In this document: positions 1 to 5,682 of the stretch, piece after piece
Layout: each line of letters opens with the position of its first letter
Numbering within the stretch: the first letter of the stretch is position 1
The notes under the pieces: model-generated
Told to the model about the DNA's origin: nothing
The model's input: only the letters and a program-made list of their open reading frames with translations
Databases searched by the model: none
Assembly (NCBI GenBank): GCA_017743605.1
Contig: JAGHYO010000072.1
Span: 1 to 9,628 of the forward strand
Direction: 5' to 3'
Source of the DNA: Thermoflexus sp.
GTDB lineage: Bacteria > Chloroflexota > Anaerolineae > Thermoflexales > Thermoflexaceae
Length of the DNA: 9,628 nt
Made by a program: the position numbers and the translations under genes

Positions 1-19
1 AGATGTGTATAAGAGACAG
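1..19. other. Tn5/Nextera mosaic-end adapter remnant
   Basis: The first 19 bases, AGATGTGTATAAGAGACAG, are identical to the Tn5 transposase mosaic end used in tagmentation library kits. This is untrimmed adapter at the contig edge, not genome. It creates a false in-frame ATG at base 5 that would extend the sigma factor by 15 residues. Genomic sequence starts at about base 20. Confidence 0.96.
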
Positions 20-33
20 GGATCAAACCCTGA

Positions 34-40
34 GGGAGGA
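34..40 (+). promoter_or_regulatory. Shine-Dalgarno of the sigma factor
   Basis: GGGAGGA lies 9 bases upstream of the ATG at 50. This decides the start: the earlier in-frame ATG at 5 is inside the adapter. Confidence 0.85.
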
Positions 41-49
41 ACCGGCTCC

Positions 50-1222
50 ATGCTGGAGGGAACCCTGAGCCCGCATCGCGCGACGCTGGACCCGCTCCTC
101 GCCCTGGGTCGATCCCGGGGGTATGTCACCTTCGAGGAGATCCTGGAGTTCTTCCCCGAGGCCGAGAACGACCTGGATCGGCTGGATGAGATTTTCACTG
201 CCCTTCTAGAGGCGGGGGTGGAAGTCACGGACGCCCCGGAGGAGGGCCCGATTTCCGAAGAGGAGGAGGTCGACGAAGAAGGCCAATGGAGGGAGGAGCC
301 GGAAGCGGAGCTGGACTCCGATAATCTCCTCAGCCTCTATCTCAAGGAGGTAGGGCGGATTCCCCTGGTGACGCCGGCAAGGGAAGTGGAGCTGGCCCGG
401 CGGATTGAGCGTGGGCGGCTGGCGGAGCGACGCCTAGCTCAGGGCGATCTCTCCCTCGAGGAGCGCTGCCGGCTGGAGGAGATCGTCGCCGAGGGGCGGG
501 CGGCCCAGGAGCACCTGATCCTGGTCAACACCCGATTGGTGATCAGCGTGGCCAAGAAATACACGGGCCGGGGCTTGCCCCTTTTGGACCTCATCCAAGA
601 AGGCAACATCGGCCTGATCCGAGCGGTAAAGAAATTCGACTGGCGCCGGGGCCACAAGTTCTCCACCTACGCCACCTGGTGGATCCGTCAGGCGGTCACC
701 CGGGCCATCGCCGATCAGTCCCGCACCATCCGCGTCTCCATTCATATGGGGGACCAGATCAACAAGCTCCTGCGCCTCCAGCAACAGTTGGCTCAGGAGC
801 TGGGCCGGGAGCCGACGCCGGAGGAGCTGGCGGAGGCGATGGGCATCCCTCGGGCGCGGGCGGAGCAGCTGCTTCAGATGGCCCGCCAGCCGCTCTCTTT
901 GGAGACCCCCACGGATGATGAGGAGGAGAGCGTGCTGGGGGACTTCATCGAGGATCGGGGGACCGCCTCCCCGGCGGAGGCGGTGGGCCAGCAGATGTTG
1001 CAGGAGATCCTGCACGAGGCGCTGGCCACCCTCTCCCCGCGCGAGGCCCGCATCCTCCAGCTGCGCTATGGGCTGGCGGACGGGCGTTCATATACGCTGG
1101 AGGAGGTGGGGCGCAAGCTGGGGGTCACGCGGGAGCGGGTGCGGCAGATCGAGGCCCAGGCCCTCGCCCGCCTGCGGCATCCTACCTACGCCCACAAGCT
1201 CCGGGAGTTCCTCCGCGAATAA
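50..1222 (+). CDS. rpoD: RNA polymerase sigma factor RpoD/SigA (sigma-70)
   Basis: Primary-type sigma factor of 390 residues that directs RNA polymerase core to -10/-35 promoters. Visible domains: a region 1.1-like N-terminus (about 11-62), a very acidic linker (62-88), region 1.2 (DNLLSLYLKEVGRIPLVTP, from 91), region 2 (about 155-228, with RLVISVAKKYTGRGLPLLDL and the region 2.4 helix YATWWIRQAVTRAIADQSR), region 3 (about 236-313) and region 4 with its helix-turn-helix (about 324-380, YTLEEVGRKLGVTRERVRQI). The short length without a large non-conserved insert fits SigA of non-proteobacteria. Region 3.0 is odd: the usual IRxPVHMxE reads IRVSIHMGD, with Ser for Pro and Asp235 where E. coli sigma-70 has Glu458. 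Region 1.1 argues for a primary factor, but a group 2 paralogue is possible. Any promoter lies off the window. Confidence 0.96.
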   Translation: MLEGTLSPHRATLDPLLALGRSRGYVTFEEILEFFPEAENDLDRLDEIFTALLEAGVEVTDAPEEGPISEEEEVDEEGQWREEPEAELDSDNLLSLYLKEVGRIPLVTPAREVELARRIERGRLAERRLAQGDLSLEERCRLEEIVAEGRAAQEHLILVNTRLVISVAKKYTGRGLPLLDLIQEGNIGLIRAVKKFDWRRGHKFSTYATWWIRQAVTRAIADQSRTIRVSIHMGDQINKLLRLQQQLAQELGREPTPEELAEAMGIPRARAEQLLQMARQPLSLETPTDDEEESVLGDFIEDRGTASPAEAVGQQMLQEILHEALATLSPREARILQLRYGLADGRSYTLEEVGRKLGVTRERVRQIEAQALARLRHPTYAHKLREFLRE

Positions 1223-1303
1223 GGACACCTTGTTGGGGCCGGAGGGCGCGTCTCCAGGCGATCTGGCCCTTCCTTGTCTCCGCAAAATGGCCGCGTCGGG
1301 GTC
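1223..1303. other. Convergent intergenic gap, no clear terminator
   Basis: These 81 bases separate the stops of the sigma factor and the XdhC gene. The only pairing I find is about 5 bp (GGGCC near 1235 with GGCCC near 1266), with no U-tract. No intrinsic terminator can be called. Confidence 0.5.
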
Positions 1304-2128
1304 TCATCCAGGGATCGCTTCCTGCAGGATCTCTCGGATATCCGCGGTCATCGGCGTGCCGCTCCCGCCGCGCCGGACGGCGATGATCTCCGCCAGAATC
1401 GAGACGGCGATCTCCTCCGGGGTTTCGGCCTGGAGCTCCAGGCCCATGGGCGAGCGCACCCGGGCCAGGCGCTCCAGGGGGACGCCGCGCTCCAGCAGCG
1501 CCTTCGCGGTCAGCAGCCAGCGCCGCCGGGAGCCGATCACCCCGATGTAGGGCGCCGGGGAATCCAGGATCAGCGGGAGGATCCGCACGTCCAGGGGATG
1601 GTTCCGGGTGGTGAGGACGATGTAGGTCTGGTGGTGGATAGGGGCGTGGGGGAGCGCCTCCTCCGGCGGGCCAACCAGGAAGCCGTCTGCCTCGGGGATC
1701 CATTCCGGGGCGCAGAGCTCCGGCCGGTCATCGCTCACCAGGACGCGAAAGCCCAGCCATTTGGCCAGGTGGGCGACGGCCCGGCCGACGTGCCCGGCCC
1801 CGATGATCAACACGGTGGGCAGCAGGAGGGGTTCGATGAAGATCTCCACCTCCCCGCCGCAGACCCCGGGGTCGCCCTGTCGGGGGTCGGAAAGCGCATA
1901 ACGAACCAGCCGGGGATGTCCCTCCCGGATGGCGTGGAGCGCCTCCTGGATCACCCGGGCCTCCATCTCCCCGCCTCCGACGGTACCTCGGATCTGTCCG
2001 TCCGGATAGACCAGCATCTTGGCGGCCTCGTGGCGGGGGACGGAACCGCGGGCCCGGATCACCGTGCACAGCGCCGCGGGCCGGTTCTCCTCATACGCCT
2101 GCCGGATGGCCTCATACAGCTCCCGCAT
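1304..2128 (-). CDS. XdhC/CoxI-family molybdoenzyme maturation factor
   Basis: A 274-residue protein of the XdhC family. Members bind molybdenum cofactor, help its sulfuration, and insert it into xanthine dehydrogenase or CO-dehydrogenase-like enzymes in the cytoplasm. The N-terminal XdhC_CoxI domain shows GSVPRHEAAKMLV (28-40), GTVGGGEMEA (48-57) and CGGEVEIFIEP (90-100). A Rossmann domain follows with VLIIGAGHVGRAVAHLAK (106-123), YIGVIGSRRR (194-203), and the closing SPMGLELQAETPEEIAVSI segment (226-244). Length and motif order are normal for the full two-domain form. The ATG at 2128 has AAGGAG five bases upstream on its strand. No molybdopterin, FAD or 2Fe-2S subunit gene is next to it here. 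The downstream neighbour is the convergent sigma factor and the upstream DNA is decayed, so its client cannot be read from context. Confidence 0.93.
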   Translation of the reverse strand: MRELYEAIRQAYEENRPAALCTVIRARGSVPRHEAAKMLVYPDGQIRGTVGGGEMEARVIQEALHAIREGHPRLVRYALSDPRQGDPGVCGGEVEIFIEPLLLPTVLIIGAGHVGRAVAHLAKWLGFRVLVSDDRPELCAPEWIPEADGFLVGPPEEALPHAPIHHQTYIVLTTRNHPLDVRILPLILDSPAPYIGVIGSRRRWLLTAKALLERGVPLERLARVRSPMGLELQAETPEEIAVSILAEIIAVRRGGSGTPMTADIREILQEAIPG

Positions 2129-2133
2129 GAGGA

Positions 2134-2139
2134 CTCCTT
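2134..2139 (-). promoter_or_regulatory. Shine-Dalgarno of the XdhC-family gene
   Basis: On the minus strand this reads AAGGAG, five bases before the ATG at 2128. It supports that start. Confidence 0.8.
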
Positions 2140-2247
2140 GTTCTCGGAGGATCTGGGGTTCACCGCTCCCTCATACATGCTACAACCGCACGGGTGCGAG
2201 CTCCTCTTCTCGGAGATCGTAGGGGTGTATTCTGCACGAGAACGGCG

Positions 2248-2577
2248 ATGATCCCCAAAGAACTGGCAACGTGGGCCGAAGACTTGGAAGCCCTTCGCGC
2301 CCGGCTTGCTCACCTCTTTGCCCGCAGCCAACCCCAAAAGAAGACCGCCACATACCGGCAGGGTCTGTTGACCCCCATCCTCTGCCAGAACAGGTAGCAA
2401 GTCCCCGCAGCGGTGGGCGATGCCACACCCGACCGCCCCGAGCGGCTCCTGCATCGGGCCCCCCGGGATGCGAACGCCGCTCAGGAGGAACGGGTCGGTT
2501 TGGTCTCGCAGACCCTAAGCCACCCCACAGGCGTCGGGGTCGCAGACGACGCCGGCTTGCCGAAACAGGGGGCTTAG
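2248..2577 (+). pseudogene. IS701-family transposase relic (N-terminal part)
   Basis: From the ATG at 2248 the frame reads MIPKELATWAEDLEALRARL, which resembles the start of IS701-family (DDE_5) transposases. It continues with FARSQPQKK and YRQGLLTPI, where the family has a YLRGLLSP-type segment. At 2395-2397 a TAG replaces the Trp codon expected in the NGWQLAE-type motif. Similarity resumes in the same frame: VGDATPDRPERLLHRAPRDA (family GDATPDGVQRLL..AQWDADAV), then TGVGVADDAGLPKQG (family GVLVVDETGFLKKG, containing the first catalytic Asp). A second in-frame stop follows at 2575-2577. The rest of the transposase is not clearly present; a normal copy has roughly 400 residues. No terminal inverted repeats or target duplication were found. 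It is a dead, old insertion. The family call rests on remembered consensus motifs, not on a search. Confidence 0.75.
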
Positions 2578-2888
2578 AAGGGGCCCTGTCTCTCACCACC
2601 GTGGCCCCCGTGGTGGCGGCCTGGCCGGCGCCGTCGTAGCAGCGGCTGACCGTGGCCGAGGGGGAGTGGAACAGGTGGATCGAAGAAAGCCAAAGCGAGA
2701 GCGGCTCCTCCGATCTGATCGAGACAAACCTGGGCAAGCGAGGAAATCCGCCGAACGATTTTCCCCGCATCTCCGATCGGGAGCTGCTTGATGTCGGCGC
2801 CGACATCCCGGGAACGGTCGGTCTCCTCCTATGCGGGTAAAATCAAATCAACCCTGAAACTTGGCAGGCGCGGAAACGCTCGCCCATC
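2578..2888. other. Decayed sequence between two relics
   Basis: No intact gene is supported in these 311 bases. A 62-codon GTG-initiated frame at 2652-2840 (+) lacks a convincing ribosome site. Its segment EWNRWIEESQSESGSSDLIE faintly resembles the late IS701 transposase motif around RWxIEExFxxAKxEVGLDxYE. If real, it would be the C-terminal part of the same dead transposase in another frame after a deletion and a frameshift. This similarity is weak. Confidence 0.35.
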
Positions 2889-4028
2889 TTGATCTCTCGA
2901 AGGCGGTCGATCAACGCCATGGGTTCGCCTGGAGGAAGCGGCGTCCGTCCCTCTCGCGCGCTGATCATCGAAGACGACCCGAACGAGGCCCAGGCGCCGC
3001 GTGATCTGCTGGTCTGGAACCGATTTGAAGTCGCCCTGGCGGCCACCGCTCGCCAGGGATGGAGCCGGCTGCGCTCCTGGGATCCCGATGCGGTGGTCCT
3101 CGACCGGGACCTGCCGGACGCGGATGGCTTGACGCTTTGCCGAGCGATCCAATTGGATGCCCAGCCCCGGGATCTCTCGGTGCTCATCCTCGCTGGCCGC
3201 TCCGCGGTCCGAGAGCCGGTGAAAGGCAGACGGGCGAGGGCGGAGGATCGCGTCGCCAAGCCCTATGATCCGCGGGAGGTCCTGACGCGATTGCAGGCGC
3301 TCCCGCGCCAGGGTCAGCACATCGCCTCCCTCAAAACCTATCATCTGCAGTGGTGGAATTTCCTCAAGGCCTTCATCCCCTCCGCGGTCCTGCGAGCGCT
3401 TCAGAAAGCCCCACGGGAGGCGGCGGGCCCCGCTCGGATGCGGCCCCTCCGCATCCTGGCGTTGAGGCGGGGCAGGCTCCGAGAACGGCTTTGTGAGGCC
3501 GCTCAGGATGGCAGGCTTCCGGTCGGGACGCTGGGCCAAGCGCGGAAATGGCGTCTCGGAGTGTTCCGCGCAAGCATCCACGCCGAGGGAGGATCTCCTT
3601 CCCCGGTGGTGGGCAAGGTGACGATGGTCCGGTTCAACATCCCCCTCTCCCGTCCCGATCACGCGGCGCGGGCCTTGCGGGCCCCTCTGGTCCTCCGGGA
3701 ACGAATCTGCCGGCTCCACTTGAAGCTCCCCCTTGGCCTGCGTTTTGTCCGTAGGATCCTGCTTCGCCAGGGGAACGCCACGGCGGGTCTGATGGAGGGA
3801 TCCGGCTACCGGCACTATCGGCCTCTGGGGGAAGCCGTGGAGGTCGCCCGGCGGCCGGCGATGATCGCTCCCCCAGGGGACATCCTCCTTGCTCCCGTCT
3901 TTTACGAGGCCTTCCAGAGCCCCCTCCCTGTCCAACCCTGGACGGAGGCCCCCACTTTCCTCCGGACGACCCTTTACCGGGTGTCCACCGGGAGCCCTCC
4001 GCCCTCGACCGAGAAGGGGACGAGGTGA
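2889..4028 (+). pseudogene. Degenerate receiver-adenylate/guanylate cyclase fusion
   Basis: This 379-codon frame (TTG at 2889; a later ATG at 2919; neither has a good ribosome site) matches a response-regulator receiver followed by a class III nucleotide cyclase. The receiver (about 23-140) keeps the acidic pair in ALIIEDDPNEAQ, the phospho-acceptor Asp72 in VVLDRDLPDADG and Lys124 in AKPYDP. The Thr position is Ala (LILAGRS), and RRARAEDRV replaces LRAGADDYV. The cyclase part (about 185-342) is recognisable from FRASIHAEGG, FNIPLSRPDHAARALRAPL, GSGYRHYRPLGEAVEVARR and APPGDILLAPVFYEAF. Its first metal-binding segment (usual FADIRGFT) is LALRRGRL, the second (usual GDGVMAFF) is GKVTMVRF, and the usual Asn in the NVAAR segment is Glu. 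It should not be an active cyclase. The frame is intact and ends 3 bases before mutL. Decay by substitution is most likely; a repurposed non-catalytic regulator is the alternative. Confidence 0.75.
4022..4028 (+). promoter_or_regulatory. Possible Shine-Dalgarno of mutL
   Basis: GAGGTGA overlaps the stop codon of the upstream relic and sits only 3 bases before the mutL ATG at 4032. A second purine-rich run, GAGAAGGGG at 4011-4019, is 12 bases upstream of the ATG. Either could serve, and neither has ideal spacing. Confidence 0.5.
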
Positions 4029-4031
4029 GCC

Positions 4032-5678
4032 ATGCCGGCTGGCGCTTCCTCTCGGATCGAATCCTTGCCTCCGGAGGTGGCGGCCCGGATCGCGGCGGGG
4101 GAGGTGATCGAACGCCCGGCCTCCGTGGTGAAGGAGCTGATCGAGAACGCCCTGGACGCGGGCGCCACCGCGATCCAGATCGAGCTCTGGGAAGGGGGCT
4201 TCGCCTGGATCCGCGTGGCCGACAACGGGACCGGCATCCCTCGGGATCAGCTCCCCCTGGCCCTGGCCCGCTTCGCCACGAGCAAGATCCGCACCGTCGA
4301 GGACCTGAGCCGTGTGCGCACCCTGGGGTTCCGCGGCGAGGCCCTGCCCAGCATCGCCGCTGTGGCGCGGGTGGAGATCCTCACCCGCACCGCGGAGGAG
4401 ACCGAAGGCGCCCGCCTGCTCGCGGAGGAGGGGCGGATCACGGTGCAGCCGGCGGCCAGCCCGGTGGGAACAGCCGTCGCCGTGCGGGATCTCTTCTACA
4501 ACACGCCGGCCCGCCGGCGCTTTCTGAAATCCCCCCTGCGGGAGGCCGAGCGGGTCCGCGAGACGGTTTATCGCTACGCCCTGGGCTATCCGGAGGTCGC
4601 CCTCCGCTTTCTCGTGGACGGCCGGGAGGTTCTGATCGCACCCCCGGGGACTGCCCGGGAGCGGGCGGCGCTGATCTGGGGGCGGGAGGCCGCCGAGGAG
4701 CTGATCCCGGTGTTATGGGAGGCAGCGGATCTGCGCATCATCGGCCTGATCTCCCGACCCACCATGAGTCGCTCCTCGCGGGCCTTTCAATATTTCTACG
4801 TCAACGGGCGCCCGGTGCGCAGCGGGCTGCTGGCGGTGGCCCTGGAGCGCCCCTACGCTGGACGGCTCCCGCCGGGACGCTATCCGCTGGCAATCCTGCA
4901 CATCGAGCTGCCCCCCGCCTTCGTGGATGTCAACGTCCATCCCCAGAAGGCGGAGGTGCGCTTCTCGCAGGAGCGATCGGTCTACTGGGGCCTCAGCCGC
5001 GCGGTGGAGGACGCCCTCTCCGGGTTCCCTTCGCTGGAGGCCCCGCCCGGCCTCTGGCCCGTTGGGATGCCGAAGCCTCCGGTCCGGCCTTTGGCGGAAC
5101 CCCCGGAGGGATACCGGCCCGCCTCCCGCTGGCGCGCCCTGGGGCAGCTGTTCCAGAGCTACATCCTGGCCCAGAGCGAGGAGGGCCTGATCGTGGTAGA
5201 CCAGCACGCCGCCCACGAGCAGGTGCTCTTCGAACGGCTATGGTCCGGAAGCCCACCGGTGGCCCTCCCCACCCCTGCTGTCCTCTCGTTCTCCGCCCGC
5301 GAGGCGGAGCGGCTGGAGGCGGAGCTGGACGGGCTCCGAAGCCTGGGCTTTGACATCGAGCCCTTCGGGAGGAACGCCTTCGTGGTCCGCGCCGTGCCGG
5401 CCCCGCTCTCCGGGCAACCGGTGGAGGGATTGCTTTCGACGATCCTGGAGGAGCTGCAAGCCGCCCGGCGGGAGGCGGGGGATCTGCGGGAACGGCTGGC
5501 GATGCGGCTGGCCTGCACGGCCGCCGTGAAAGCGGGGGACGGCCTCTCCCTCGACGAGATGCAGGCCCTCCTCGACGCGCTCCAGGAGGCCTGGTCCCCC
5601 AGCACGTGCCCTCATGGCCGTCCCGCCTGGTTCCTGCTGGACCGAGAGGAGATCGAGCGCCGTTTCCTCCGCCGGTGA
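4032..5678 (+). CDS. mutL: DNA mismatch repair protein MutL (endonuclease type)
   Basis: MutL of 548 residues, the ATPase that couples MutS mismatch recognition to strand incision. The N-terminal GHKL ATPase shows IAAGEVIERPASVVKELIEN with Glu35 and Asn39, DNGTGI (64-69), RFATSKI (80-86), LGFRGEALPSIAAVA (98-112) and FYNTPARRRFLK (155-166). The transducer domain follows with YVNGRPVRS and VDVNVHPQKAEVRF (298-311, Lys307). After a Pro-rich linker (about 336-364), the C-terminal domain has LGQLFQSYILAQ and the endonuclease motif DQHAAHEQVLFE (390-401), matching DQHA(x)2E(x)4E. The zinc-site cysteines and histidine appear in ACTAAVKAGD (Cys495) and CPHGRP (Cys526, His528). All key residues are present. 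This form nicks DNA itself and is typical of bacteria lacking MutH. Nothing upstream looks like mutS, so it is probably transcribed alone, perhaps from a promoter inside the preceding relic. Confidence 0.98.
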   Translation: MPAGASSRIESLPPEVAARIAAGEVIERPASVVKELIENALDAGATAIQIELWEGGFAWIRVADNGTGIPRDQLPLALARFATSKIRTVEDLSRVRTLGFRGEALPSIAAVARVEILTRTAEETEGARLLAEEGRITVQPAASPVGTAVAVRDLFYNTPARRRFLKSPLREAERVRETVYRYALGYPEVALRFLVDGREVLIAPPGTARERAALIWGREAAEELIPVLWEAADLRIIGLISRPTMSRSSRAFQYFYVNGRPVRSGLLAVALERPYAGRLPPGRYPLAILHIELPPAFVDVNVHPQKAEVRFSQERSVYWGLSRAVEDALSGFPSLEAPPGLWPVGMPKPPVRPLAEPPEGYRPASRWRALGQLFQSYILAQSEEGLIVVDQHAAHEQVLFERLWSGSPPVALPTPAVLSFSAREAERLEAELDGLRSLGFDIEPFGRNAFVVRAVPAPLSGQPVEGLLSTILEELQAARREAGDLRERLAMRLACTAAVKAGDGLSLDEMQALLDALQEAWSPSTCPHGRPAWFLLDREEIERRFLRR

Positions 5679-5682
5679 CGCC

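Noticed and set aside
1223..1303. A terminator between rpoD and the XdhC gene
   Set aside because: Only 4-5 bp stems were found and there is no T-tract on either strand.
1274..2251. A 325-codon plus-strand frame opposite the XdhC-family gene
   Set aside because: No domain is visible, and the minus strand carries a complete XdhC motif series.
2829..3935. A 368-codon minus-strand frame opposite the receiver-cyclase relic
   Set aside because: Its composition is low-complexity Arg/Pro/Gly/Asp with no recognisable domain, while the plus strand matches receiver and cyclase motifs in order.
4025..5353. A 442-codon plus-strand frame overlapping mutL in another frame
   Set aside because: It is a Gly/Pro/Arg/Ala-rich out-of-frame translation of mutL with no motif of its own.
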